In this document: positions 46,889 through 57,524 of the stretch, in pieces
Layout of the letters: every line of letters begins with the position of its first letter
How positions within the stretch are numbered: position 1 is the stretch's first letter
Assembly: GCA_010279815.1 (NCBI GenBank)
Contig: QEOQ01000640.1
Span: forward strand, 1,051,011 to 1,115,010
Reading direction: 5' to 3'
Source of the DNA: Brachionus plicatilis
Lineage: Eukaryota; Rotifera; Eurotatoria; Ploima; Brachionidae
Length of the DNA stretch: 64,000 bases
Notes under the pieces: model-generated
Told to the model about the DNA's origin: nothing
The model's input: only the letters and a program-made list of their open reading frames with translations
The model's database searches: none
Program-made: the position numbers and the translations under genes

Positions 46889-47989
46889 ACCTCCCCAGCT
46901 TTGAAATTTTAAAATATATTTTACAGACACTTGATTTTACAATTGAGGTTTTTTGACATGTCATTAAGATGTTGTCTGCTTTTGAAAGTTATTTAAAAAA
47001 AAAAATATATATATATATACGAACGTTTAGTTTAGTAAAATATATAATAATTATTCAAGAGTTTAAATTCTAGGCTTTTAAAGTGGTAGTAAGTTGTTCC
47101 GATATAAACCTTTGATTATTTAATTTTTTTGTTAACTTTCTTTTTTTAATAAACAAATTAAAATAAGTTAGTTAAGTTAAAATGCGAATAAATTTGAGTT
47201 CACGCGAGAATAATTAAGCTATAAATTAATGGTTCATAGAATGTGGGCAATTATTTTATAAGAAAACTTTATAGGGTACCATTTGGAGTAGGCAAGTTTT
47301 TTTGCATTTTTCATGAATAGTATCTAGAATAAATTTAGTAAGCAATTGACTATTTTAGAGTTGGAAAGAAATTATTGAGTTTTTTCTAAGATCGTTTCTT
47401 CAAGTTTACTCAAAAACTACAATATCAATTTAATTTATATTACCCTTAATATTGTGCGCTTTTTGATAAAATATTTTCAAAAAATTAATCAAATTAAATT
47501 CGCACTTTTTTTTAATTAATCAACTACTAAGCAATAGATTAATTTTAAATAATTCGACAATAAAACACAGAAACTCCTCCCAACCTCGTATACCCATCTT
47601 TTAACATTGCCAAAAAATTTTCAATTCAAATTAATAGGAAAACGAAATATTAATTTTATATTGTTGTAGTGAACAAATAATAAATAAATTTTAAGTAAAA
47701 ATTTTCTATGAATATTTAATTTAATTTAATGCATTGTGTAAAAAAAACTATAATATTTTTAAAATAATTATCAATCATGTTGAATATTTTTATCAATTAT
47801 AATGTTACAAAAAGTTTCCTTTCTCTTCAAAGATTTCTTCATGTGACTTTTCCTTGACCATGTTTTTTCATCTCTTGCAGCTCCATTTTAACTGTTTTTA
47901 CTTTTATTGCTATTTATTTTAGGGTCTAAAATAAATCGACTCAAGGAATTGTTTTGCATTCATTGCTTGAAATCAAATTTTATGAAAAT

Positions 47990-48260
47990 TGTTTTCGGCC
48001 ATTCTCCAACATTTGAACCTATCTGGTAGCACTTACCAAAATTGACGTCAGAAAAGATATATTAGGTTCTCAAGCTGAAATAAAAATTCGCCAACAAGGC
48101 TTAAGTTTGGATTAGGCATTTCTTACCTTCAAGAGTTTGTTACACTTATTTTCTGTTCAAACTGGATTTTTGTTTATAACAATTCCTAGATACATAAAGT
48201 CTCTAACTTTCAAAAATCTTAAAATGGCATAGAGACATTAATGTCTCAGAATTCTTCAGA
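47990..48260 (-). pseudogene. Possible LINE relic
   Basis: The minus strand reads DFMYLGIVINKNPV near 48150-48200, followed by LLKVRNA-like text. This recalls the (K)YLGI.I.... start of the reverse-transcriptase thumb. Several stops follow and nothing else is secure, so this is a weak call. Confidence 0.3.
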
Positions 48261-48973
48261 AGATGGAATTTATTATTACTTTTATTGTTATTTAATAATT
48301 CAAGCCTCATAGGCAAAAGTATAAAATCTAGAGAAAAATTATAAAAAATTTTACAAAATAGAGTAAACAATAAGATATATTTGTGAGAGTATGCAATAAT
48401 GATGAAAATAGAATATTCTAAATTCTTCTGTTCTAATATTGTGTTCGTGAGATTAATCTCGACTTTTTTGATCAGCGCCATCAATTTCGCGATTTTTTGA
48501 GAGATTCCAAAAGATCTGATTATTGAAGGGTATTGAAAAACATTGAAAAAGATATTATTGAAAACCTTTAATTACTGTTGGAAACAACTACACTTCTCTT
48601 TGTAGATGTTTCAATCATCGGCATTTTATTCTGCCTTTCTGTTTTTTAAGGCTTAAGAATTTCTTAATTTTATGAGGTTTAGTACATTGAAAAGGAAATA
48701 ATATATTTTATTCTGTAATAAATTTATGAACATCTAAGTTCTAATAAATATTTGATTTTTGTTATAATCATTTTTTTAAAAAATAATAATTTTTTGAACT
48801 CAATTTTTATAACTGTACGAAAATCCAAATTTGGACCTTAACTTTTTATTATCTTCTAAAATGTTGAATTTTATTTTAGTTTTTGGATTTTTAACCCTGT
48901 CTTTATCTTTGATTTTAGTTTTTTTGTTTTTTGTTAGAACATGGTCGACGATTTAGAGTGGTAAAGTTGATTC

Positions 48974-49328
48974 AGTATTGTGAAATTCAAATACAAATTG
49001 AACAAAAATTCTTCATTTTTTGATTAATCAAAATTAAAGTTAATAAAAAATATTTAAAAAATATGCAACATAGTGTACCTTGTTGCACCTTTTTTTACCT
49101 AAAATAGTATTTCCAGTCTGCCAAAAAAAGCAAAAATAAATCAAAAATAAAACAAAAATAAGATTTAATTGGTTATTCATTTTATTTACTAAATAAAAAT
49201 TTTATTTTTGGAAAAAGGTGCAACGAAGTATGTTGCAGTGTTTTTAAAATTATTTTTATTAATTTTAATTTTAATTTATTAAAAAATGAAGAATTTTTGT
49301 TCAATTTGTATTTGAATTTCACAACCAC
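48974..49328. mobile_element. Foldback element with 8-bp direct repeats
   Basis: The arms start TTGTGAAATTCAAATACAAA and run through TTGAACAAAAATTCTTCATT on one side and the inverse on the other. GCAACATAGTGTACCTTGTT on the left mirrors CAACGAAGTATGTTGC on the right. GTTGATTC occurs on both sides (48966-48973, 49329-49336), a plausible 8-bp target duplication. The outermost four bases of the two arms do not pair. About 355 bp, non-coding. Confidence 0.65.
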
Positions 49329-50258
49329 GTTGATTCGAAGTCCATTATTATGAAAACCATGTCTTTTGCGTTTAATAATTTATAAAAAATAAAAATAATG
49401 AATACTGAAAATAATTGCTAAAGATTATTTAAGAGTTCGCTCAAAAGGGTCTTATCAGAAAAATAATTTTTAGCAACTAGCTTAACAGTAAGAGATAATA
49501 GGACTTCTTTATGACATAAAAATGTTTAGAATTTAGATTGCTTAACTTCCTGGTTAGGCAATCTAAAGTTAGCAGTAAATTTAAAAAATGCTAAATTACA
49601 CAATTTATTTTATGTATCAAAATTATTCGGACTTAAGCTGTGTGGTCTAATACAAAGGCATTTAGTGAAGAAGTGACATGAATCGAACACCTGGATCATA
49701 ATAAACTAATTATTTTCTTGATCGTGATAAGAAATATAAAGCAGTACTTTACATCAGATTTTTTGTTGTTTTTGATTTATTCGTTTATGTTATGAATTAT
49801 TATATTTCTAATTTTATGTTTTCAAAATTCATCCTTTGAATGCCCTTCTTTGTCATTCTTTTTAAAATTTAAAATCAAAAAATTTAATTGAATTTAATCG
49901 AAGTGCAACTTTTGAATAACAATTTTCAAAATGAGACAAAAAATTAAAATATTTAAAAATTTAAATTTAATTTTATCAAAATTTTAAGACTACAGATATT
50001 GTAGTTCTCATATGTCAAAAAGTTATAGACAAAATTTAAATTGATGTTTTTACACATTTTAATAGATAAGATATAAAAATCAAGTGTCAGTCTATAATAA
50101 ATTGCTTTATCCTCATTAGTTGAACAAATTTCAATTATTTGTTATGCAAGAGTCTAGGTAAAAACGTGCTTCGAATTTTTTTTTTATTTATCTTCATAAA
50201 TCATAAATTCCAATTTCCAATAAATTTTTCATAAAAACCTCTATAAACACTCTTCGTA

Positions 50259-51578
50259 ATGTCTTTAAAAGCTACAAAAGAAATGGAAGAAAAATCAAAT
50301 TTAGCTACCGATGTGGACTCGTTGATCGAAGTAAGTGATATAGCGATTTTGAGCTCATCAAAAGCATCGCTACACTACCAATCTTTCAATCAAAGACATA
50401 TCCATAAAGAACAAGACCCATCAAGTCACACATTTTTGGACAGAAATGAGTCAAGCGAAGATAAATCTGAAGGCTTACTCAACAATTTCAATTACTATGC
50501 CTTTTTGCCTTATTGTGGGTATCTATATGGAATTATTTCCGCTTTCTCATTTTGTTTATCTCAAATACTTATGAAAAGAGCTAAATGGTTTTCAGCGGCC
50601 GATCATGCCACAATACGGTACTCCTCAGCTTTTTTGGTGATGTCAATTTTTTTGAAATCAAAAGGAATGAATCTAACAGGACCTAAAAAACAATATAAAT
50701 TAATTTTATTTCGCGGATTTATTGGCTCTGTGTGTCTTTTATCAATTTATTTTGCAGTAATGCTCATTAATCCATCTGATGTCGTGTCGCTCACTCACAC
50801 AAGTCTTATAATTACGGCAATTATGTCAAGGATATTTCTAAAAGAAAAACTGACCATAGCTCATGTTTCTTCAATATTTTTAACAGCAATAGGAGTTATG
50901 TGCATTACCAAGCCAAGTTTTCTATTTCCTATAGAACCAAATCAACTGTTTAATTCTACGAACGTGACCAAAGTATATGAGAACAAAATTGAAGAGTACA
51001 AACTACCAATTGGCATTTCAATGACATTTTTTGCCTCTTTTCTCACCAGTGGTATATATTTGCTCTTGAAAAAGCTATCTAATTCCAAAGTACATTGGGC
51101 ATATAGCACAATTTGTATCTCATGGTTCGGCTTTCCATTATCGTTGACTCTCAGTATAGTGCTTACATGGTTTGGTTTTTATCACAAAAATTTTGCAGAG
51201 GAAAAAAGTGAAATTTTTATTGATGTTTTTTATTCACTTGCCGCGTCTGGTTGCAGCCTGTTGGGACAAATTTTTTTAAATATTTCCTTTAAATACGAAG
51301 ATGCAACAAAAATAGCCATAACGAAAACAACTGATGTTTTTTTTTCGTTCCTGCTCCAGTATTTTTTTTTGAACATTTTTGTTGACAAGTGGAAAATCAT
51401 AGGTGCAATATCGATTCTAACCGGAACTTTTATTGTTCTTATTTTCAAGTTATTCGAAGAACAGCACACAAAATCAAAGATGACAGTAGAAATTAATGGG
51501 AAAAATGAGATTAGTGGGAAAAAAACAAAAAGATCAATAAAAGAAAGTCTGATAAAAATTATTGTTTTTAAATTTTAA
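50259..51578 (+). CDS. SLC35G-like EamA transporter, tandem copy 2
   Basis: Single exon, 439 residues. It is co-linear with the gene at 44900: acidic N-terminus (DVDSLIEVSDIAILSSSKAS against DEDSLVELGEFAIISSSKAS), INPSDVVSLTHTSLIITAIM, SRIFLKEKLTIAHVSSIFL, KLSNSKVHWAYSTIC, LGQIFLNISFKYEDATKIAI and TKTTDVFFSFLLQYFF. About ten membrane segments. The glycosylatable loop between repeats (NSTNVT) differs from copy 1, and the C-terminal tail is longer and basic (KKTKRSIKESLIK) but ends in FKF as in copy 1. Conserved core against drifted loops suggests an older tandem duplication under selection. The substrate is unknown. Confidence 0.88.
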   Translation: MSLKATKEMEEKSNLATDVDSLIEVSDIAILSSSKASLHYQSFNQRHIHKEQDPSSHTFLDRNESSEDKSEGLLNNFNYYAFLPYCGYLYGIISAFSFCLSQILMKRAKWFSAADHATIRYSSAFLVMSIFLKSKGMNLTGPKKQYKLILFRGFIGSVCLLSIYFAVMLINPSDVVSLTHTSLIITAIMSRIFLKEKLTIAHVSSIFLTAIGVMCITKPSFLFPIEPNQLFNSTNVTKVYENKIEEYKLPIGISMTFFASFLTSGIYLLLKKLSNSKVHWAYSTICISWFGFPLSLTLSIVLTWFGFYHKNFAEEKSEIFIDVFYSLAASGCSLLGQIFLNISFKYEDATKIAITKTTDVFFSFLLQYFFLNIFVDKWKIIGAISILTGTFIVLIFKLFEEQHTKSKMTVEINGKNEISGKKTKRSIKESLIKIIVFKF

Positions 51579-51917
51579 TAAATTTTTTCTACAACTAGCT
51601 TGAAACTTACTAATTAAAGAAAAAAATATTTCTTTCAAAAGACTTTTTTTTCTATCTTGCTAAGGTTCCGCTAATTCAAAACATCCTCACTACATCTCAA
51701 AGTCACTATATATTTTTGAGCGCTTTATATTTGCTTGTACTCTTAAGGAAATATCTAAGTCAAAAATAAATATATTATATAAAATGTAAATATACTCTGA
51801 AAGCGGATAAGATAATCTACAAAACGGTGTGTTGAGTTTAAATGAATTTGTCTTCGTTCATGTTTTACTACAAGAAAAACCATCAAAAAAGTGTCATTTT
51901 TTTAATAAAAACGAAAC

Positions 51918-52599
51918 NNNNNNNNNNNNNNNNNNNNNNNNNNNNNNNNNNNNNNNNNNNNNNNNNNNNNNNNNNNNNNNNNNNNNNNNNNNNNNNNNNN
52001 NNNNNNNNNNNNNNNNNNNNNNNNNNNNNNNNNNNNNNNNNNNNNNNNNNNNNNNNNNNNNNNNNNNNNNNNNNNNNNNNNNNNNNNNNNNNNNNNNNNN
52101 NNNNNNNNNNNNNNNNNNNNNNNNNNNNNNNNNNNNNNNNNNNNNNNNNNNNNNNNNNNNNNNNNNNNNNNNNNNNNNNNNNNNNNNNNNNNNNNNNNNN
52201 NNNNNNNNNNNNNNNNNNNNNNNNNNNNNNNNNNNNNNNNNNNNNNNNNNNNNNNNNNNNNNNNNNNNNNNNNNNNNNNNNNNNNNNNNNNNNNNNNNNN
52301 NNNNNNNNNNNNNNNNNNNNNNNNNNNNNNNNNNNNNNNNNNNNNNNNNNNNNNNNNNNNNNNNNNNNNNNNNNNNNNNNNNNNNNNNNNNNNNNNNNNN
52401 NNNNNNNNNNNNNNNNNNNNNNNNNNNNNNNNNNNNNNNNNNNNNNNNNNNNNNNNNNNNNNNNNNNNNNNNNNNNNNNNNNNNNNNNNNNNNNNNNNNN
52501 NNNNNNNNNNNNNNNNNNNNNNNNNNNNNNNNNNNNNNNNNNNNNNNNNNNNNNNNNNNNNNNNNNNNNNNNNNNNNNNNNNNNNNNNNNNNNNNNNNN
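51918..52599. other. Assembly gap (682 N)
   Basis: A run of N. Open frames that cross it are artefacts. The sequence just right of it (TTTTGGAGCCCTGGG, homopolymer T and A runs) and the truncated M1 element that follows suggest that a repeat caused the gap. Its size may be only an estimate. Confidence 0.99.
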
Positions 52600-52746
52600 T
52601 TTTGGAGCCCTGGGTGTAGAAAATTTTTTTTTTGCCCCCTTCAAAAAAATTTTTTTCCTGAGGTTTTTGAGGGCGTAGATTACGAATTTTGAGTCAAAAA
52701 TGTGAAATTCAGATAGCACTAAAGTTTTGAATTTCGTGAACCTTAA

Positions 52747-52946
52747 GTGCACAATTTATTTGAATACTTTTTAGTGGCGTGCAAAATGCATAAAATTGGA
52801 GAGTATTTTGCAGACCTATTTTACTGAATTAAGCAAATTTGCTTATAATTAAGCATTTTATAGAACTTAATTATCTCTTTTAGTAAAAAAGTTATTCAAA
52901 TTTTTCTGAATTGAAACGATCGAATTGAAATGAACTTCACAACCCC
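52747..52946. mobile_element. Mutator-like MITE family M1, truncated copy 3
   Basis: This segment is the inverse of roughly the first half of copy 1: GTGCACAATTT, GAATACTTTTTAGTGGCGTG CAAAATGC, AGAGTATTTTGCAGACC, and the complete terminal arm ending CGATCGAATTGAAATGAACT TCACAACCCC. The other arm is missing: the sequence between the gap and 52747 does not match the family. The base after the element (AAGGAAGCG) would be the target repeat, but its partner is not visible. Confidence 0.8.
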
Positions 52947-52984
52947 AAGGAAGCGGTTTATAAGATAACTAAAAGTTATGAAAT

Positions 52985-53085
52985 CTTTATCACAAGTCCC
53001 AAATTTAAGTCCAAGTCGGACAAATAAATAAATTAGTTAATCTAAGTCCGGACTTGGACCTGACTTGTGGCTTTTAAACTACTGG
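52985..53085. repeat. Family F1 fragment, copy E
   Basis: CACAAGTCCCAAATTTAAGTCC, AAGTCGGAC and, inverted, GTCCGGACTTGGACCTGACT TGTGGCTTTTAAAC. These are the internal parts of F1 arms in inverted order; the outer AGTTG ends are eroded. Confidence 0.5.
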
Positions 53086-53655
53086 TTTTGAATATAAAAA
53101 TAAAAGCGAAAAAAAAATTTAAAATGTTAAAAGAAAAAAAAGAAACTTTTTTTTTGTTTTTCTTAAGAAAAGAAATCGATGTTGTTTTGAAGGAATTTTA
53201 AATAAAATTTAAGGAACAACAATAATTTATTTGAACCGATAGCAATATCGAATATGAATACTCAAGACTAATAAATTGCTTTGTGATTAAAAGATCTATG
53301 ATGAAGTTTTCAACATATAAAATGTCAATTTACAATAAAATTTATTTAATTTTTTTGGAATTTGTGGCAAAATTTTAATTTTTTTACTTGAATATCTAGT
53401 TGTAAAATTTTTTCAAAAAATTCTGGATTCAATTTTTTTTTAATTTTATAATAATAATCTTAAATTTTAAAATGAATACTTTTATAAAAAATTTAAATAA
53501 AAAGATTGTTAATCAGTCTTAAAGATAAGGACACTAGCCTGTTTATTAACCTTGAAATATTTTAAATTTTAATAAATTTTTTTAAAAAAATTAAGTTTAA
53601 AAATTATTTATAGCTTTGAATTTTATTTAAAAAAAAATTTACAAAAAATAAATAC

Positions 53656-54657
53656 TCATAATTCTTTATGATCTGAAATTGTGCTATTGATTACTTTGAT
53701 TGTTTTATCTGTGTAATGGTTATAGACTGTGTTTGTCGAGGTTTCATATTCAGAAGAAATGTAACTGGAATATTTTTGTTTCGGAAACAACTTCATGAAT
53801 AGAACCATCATTACAAATATTATGAAAATTAACAATATCATTAGCCATATCCAGCAGTTGCAGGATCGTGAGACCCTTTCGGTTAAATTTTCATTAACCG
53901 ATTTTAAATTTTCACTGTTGGACGATGCGTTTGTGCTTAAATTTTCCAGATTCTTATTTTTGAATAAACAAATTAAAATTAAGTCAAATTTAAGCAATAA
54001 ATACCTCCATATCACTTTTGATAATTTTTCTTGCCAACAAAGAATTTTCTTTTATCGAAGAAACAGATTTTAGCATTTCATTGGCAACCTTTTCCTGGTA
54101 TTCTTGCTCCTCTCTAATCAGTTCTTGCAGTTCTTTTTCTTCCTTTTCTAAAATTTTTGTCGATGACTTGGAAAATAATTGGTCTCTTAGAACAGTTTCT
54201 TGATTTAAAAATGTTTGATGGTAGATTTGTTTTTGCTTGACATCTTTGGTAGTCATTAGAGCACTTGGGTTGGATAATTTCAGACTTGGCTCATGCTGCT
54301 CTTTGGTACTAAGAAAATTTTTTTTATTCTAAAAAATAACTAAATGGAACTTATTCAATGATTAGTGAAATTTTATTACTTTAATATTGCTCAATTGTCT
54401 TAGAAATTCAATTCTTCTTCCATAATCTTTCAGAGCATCGTTTGATGGTTTGCTAAGCACAATATGAATTCGGTTGTTATCAATTATTATTAATTTATTT
54501 ACTTTACAGTAAGTTTGTGAAGTTGTTTCAAAATTTCGTCGAGATTTTGGACATATTTTTCCAATCGCCAGTCCGGTCTTTCGTCGTTTTGCTCAGCTAG
54601 TTCAGTTGTTTTGGCCACAAGTCGTTGAAAATTAATTTCTAAATTTTTTTGATTCAT
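53656..54657 (-). CDS. USE1: USE1, ER-resident Qc-type SNARE (luminal HKEL tail)
   Basis: Four exons on the minus strand, 54657-54503, 54452-54380, 54328-54005 and 53952-53656, code for 282 residues. The N-terminus INFQRLVAKTTELAE then RPDWRLEKYVQNLDEILKQL and YGRRIEFLRQL match USE1 (p31). The SNARE region runs from LQELIREEQEYQEKVANEML through KSVSSIKENSLLARKIIKSD to ENLKSVNENLTERV. A single tail anchor follows, WIWLMILLIFIIFVMMVLF. USE1 works with syntaxin-18, Sec20/BNIP1 and the NRZ tether in Golgi-to-ER retrograde transport (family knowledge). Unlike human USE1, which ends a few residues after the membrane anchor, this one has a luminal tail of about 44 residues with an NST sequon, ending DHKEL, a KDEL-like ER retrieval signal. 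The junction ME/NLENL keeps the human spacing exactly. Confidence 0.92.
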
Positions 54658-55138
54658 TTTTTTTAAATAATATAAATTTAGATTATTTTTTACACTCAAA
54701 TTTGCCACGTTTCAGAACAAAGTTTAGATCTGATCACTTAATAAAATGTTTTCAATCTATCTATTCTTTTAAAAATATTTTATAAAGAATTTTTTTTTGG
54801 ACCATTTTTATTATTAAACTCTCAAATTTTTTAAAAATATCCGATCAAAGTAAAAGCATTAATTCATGAAAAAGAATATTTTATTGAAAAATTAAGGTGC
54901 CTCAATTTTATTATAAATTATATTTGATCACATGAACGGTATGATGATCATTTAAATAAATTATCAAATTGGTTTGATAAGTTTTTTTTTGAAAACGGCG
55001 AAACCTTTGACTGTGATCAGTGACATGTGGTGAGATATTATTACATATTATGTGATCGTTGAAGGATCACAAAATGACCCGTTTTTCCCTTTTGAAGTGA
55101 AGCACAAATACCTTTCAAGCATTTTGATTTAGTTGATC
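54658..55138. other. Upstream region of USE1
   Basis: AT-rich with repeated TGATCA-type words (GATCACATG, TGTGATCG, GAAGGATCAC) and no recognisable gene. It should contain the USE1 promoter; no TATA box is clear. Confidence 0.35.
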
Positions 55139-55893
55139 GGGTCTTGTACCCTTCCCGGACAATTGTCCATGGACAATCATATATGTCTGATTGGTGGACA
55201 AATTTTTAATAAAAAAAATTTTTTTTAAATTACCTGGACAATTAGAAATACAGGTGGACAATTAGAAATATAGGTGGACAATACACAAAAAAAATTTATT
55301 ATTTTAAGTCAATTATTCAATATAATTAATTATCTATTTAACTTTTTATCTCAATCAAAAAAAATTTTTTACTTTTTTTTACTTAAAAACGTCATTTTTT
55401 GTTTGATACCGTAAACTCGTGTTCACGACTCTAAGAGTAAAAGCAAAAAACTCCGCTTTTACTCTAATTGAAACTGTCTTTTACTCTTTATGGCAAAGGA
55501 TGGGTTTTTATTTTTTTTAAATTTTTTTCCAAAAACTCAATCTTTGGCCACATAGATTAAAAGACAATTTTAATTAGATTAAAAGCGGAGTTTTTGACTT
55601 TTACTCTTAGAGTCGTGAACACGAGTTTACGGTAATTGAAAATAAATTTTTTTAAGCGTTTTTATTTCAAAAATATTGCAAGTTTAATAAGCAATTTTTT
55701 TATTTATTTTTAAAAGCTGTTATAAGTTTGCTTAATTACCTTTTTTTAATTGGACATTTTGTAAATTACCTGGACAATTAGAAATACAGGTGGACAATTG
55801 AAAAAGTACATGGACAATAAAATAAAAAATTTGTCCACCAATCAGACATATATGATTGTCCATGGACAATTGTCCGGGAAGGGTACAAGACCC
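55139..55893. mobile_element. Foldback MITE (8-bp TSD), hosting a second MITE
   Basis: The ends GGGTCTTGTACCCTTCCCGG and the exact inverse ...GGGAAGGGTACAAGACCC begin arms of about 68 bp that match through TTGTCCATGGACAATCATAT and ATGTCTGATTGGTGGACAAA. The 8-bp repeat AGTTGATC flanks it (55131-55138, 55894-55901). Inside the arms a GGTGGACAATTAGAAATA unit is repeated. An 8-bp duplication points to hAT- or P-type transposases. The element at 55409-55632 sits inside it. Confidence 0.88.
55409..55632. mobile_element. Tc1/mariner-type MITE nested in the 55139 element
   Basis: CCGTAAACTCGTGTTCACGA at the left and the inverse TCGTGAACACGAGTTTACGG at the right, each flanked by TA (55407-55408, 55633-55634). 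The arms continue through CTCTAAGAGTAAAAG and CTCCGCTTTTACTCTAATTG for about 60 bp. It is 224 bp and non-coding. Its position inside another intact element shows it is the younger of the two. Confidence 0.85.
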
Positions 55894-56419
55894 AGTTGAT
55901 CAAAACTTAAGTGATCGAAGTAAAATTGATGACTATCTCTAATTTTAATTGATAACTATATCTAATTTTAATTATCTAATTTCTTTAAAAAATACTTTAA
56001 TTTATAACAAAAAAAAGACAAAAGTTAAGAATTTTTATTGTTTCTTTAAAGTATCGTTAAAAAATGACCTTTGAAATAATATTCTATTAATTTTGCAAAA
56101 TTTATCCGTTTTTTATTCTGAAAAAAAAATTCAAATTAATTTAAATTTGAGATTAAAAATCGAAAAAGAGTCAATTTGGCTCGTTGGTGCTTCTAGTGTT
56201 AAAAAAATTCCAAATTTTATTTTTTAGGTGAGTTAAGATTAAAATGAAATTTTATATTTGAATATGAATTTTATTTGAAAAAGTATTTTTACATCTCATA
56301 ATTAATTTTTAAATTTTTAAGAAAAACAATGGCAAAATTTAGTAATGTTAGTGCATTTAAAAAAAAATTGACAATATTTTCTCTGACTAAAAGTCAATTG
56401 ATCAAGGGTTACACATTTA

Positions 56420-56781
56420 GATTTTGTGAAATTCAGTACAAAATAATAAAAAGAACAGAAAATAATGTAAAAAAATTGAATAACTTTTTTTCTAAATGTT
56501 TAAACTTAATTCTGTAAATGCAACTTAGTGCAACATTCAAAGTTGCATCAAATATCAAGGTCTGCTAAATTTGCAGAGTTTAGCAGAAATTAGATTTCAA
56601 TAAATCGAGCGTGGTGCATTTTGCAGAGATTTTGCACATCATTAGCAGACTTTTACAGTTGATGCAACTTTGAATGTTGCACCATTCTGCATTCACAGAA
56701 TTAATTTTAAACTTTTAGAAAAAAAGTTATTTAATTTTTTTACACTTTGTTCTGTTCTTTTGTACTGAATATGACAAAACC
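56420..56781. mobile_element. Foldback MITE related in style to M1
   Basis: The ends GATTTTGTGAAATTCAGTAC and, inverted, GGTTTTGTCATATTCAGTAC continue as arms of about 130 bp (AAAAGAACAGAA, TAACTTTTTTTCTAAA, TTAATTCTGT, TGCAACATTCAAAGTTGCAT). CACATTTA flanks it on both sides (56412-56419, 56782-56789); the ninth base differs, so the duplication may be 8 or an eroded 9 bp. The architecture (long arms, CTGCA-rich core, TTCTGTAAATGC at the inner arm end) resembles family M1. Confidence 0.75.
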
Positions 56782-56789
56782 CACATTTA

Positions 56790-57524
56790 TAAACTGTATG
56801 AAACTTGTTATAGTGCCTGATCAGAATTGAGCCATTATTTTGACATATTGAATTGTTTTAGTAAATCACGCAAAAAAAATTTAAAATCCACCATCAGTGT
56901 TAAAAATGATTTTACTTTCCGTGATGCTGCACTGAAAAAAAAATGTTTATATAAGATTTATCATAATGTTTATTAAGAGAATATTCATTATCGCCGCATA
57001 CTTTTACACAGAAAAAACATCAAATTGATTGAAAAATTCCAATCAAGCACTAAACCTTTTGGAACAGTGTGGCTTTGGCATGCTTCAAAAAAAGCAACCA
57101 AAAAATTCAATTAGTCTTAGAACTCGAGACTTTCATCTGACAGGCAATTTATCCACACACACATATTCGAAGAAATCATCAGGGATATTTAAACCTTAAA
57201 ATTTTTCTACTCTTAATTTTTTTAAAAATAGAATTGAGTGAAAAATTCGTCTAGACGAAATTCTAGTTTATTGTTTGGGCTGAATGTGGTAAATTTTGCT
57301 TAGCTGTATTATTTATCCCTAAAGAATGTTTTGATCGGTATGTTCTATTGAATATATCATTTTTTTAAATTCAAAAAATTTCTAAATCAAACATTAAAAT
57401 GTTTTATTCATTCTTTTAAAATTGGATAAAAATTTAAAAACAAAAATTAGACTAAAATTTTATTTCAAAAATAATGCTAATAATAAATCAAACAATTAAA
57501 AATTCGAAATTCTAAAAAAGATGC
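56790..57524. other. Downstream of ALDH7A1, nothing recognised
   Basis: Slightly GC-richer than average around 57000-57180 (TCATCTGACAGGCAATTTATC and neighbours), yet no frame gives a recognisable protein. It may include the ALDH7A1 3'UTR. Confidence 0.35.

Larger units (their letters stand above)
46208..50258. other. Spacer between the SLC35G-like tandem genes
   Basis: It contains a GC-rich hairpin (46864), a weak LINE relic (47990-48260) and a foldback element (48974). A TATATATATAT run lies at 47007. No further gene is seen. Confidence 0.5.

Noticed and set aside
49640..49735. tRNA-like text on the minus strand (GGTGTTCGATTC resembles a B box)
   Set aside because: The T-arm has a mismatch, no 5' acceptor strand pairs with the following bases, and no D-arm/A box is found at the right distance.
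51829..52752. Long open frames spanning the N run
   Set aside because: They consist mostly of unknown residues; the frame is open only because Ns hide stops.
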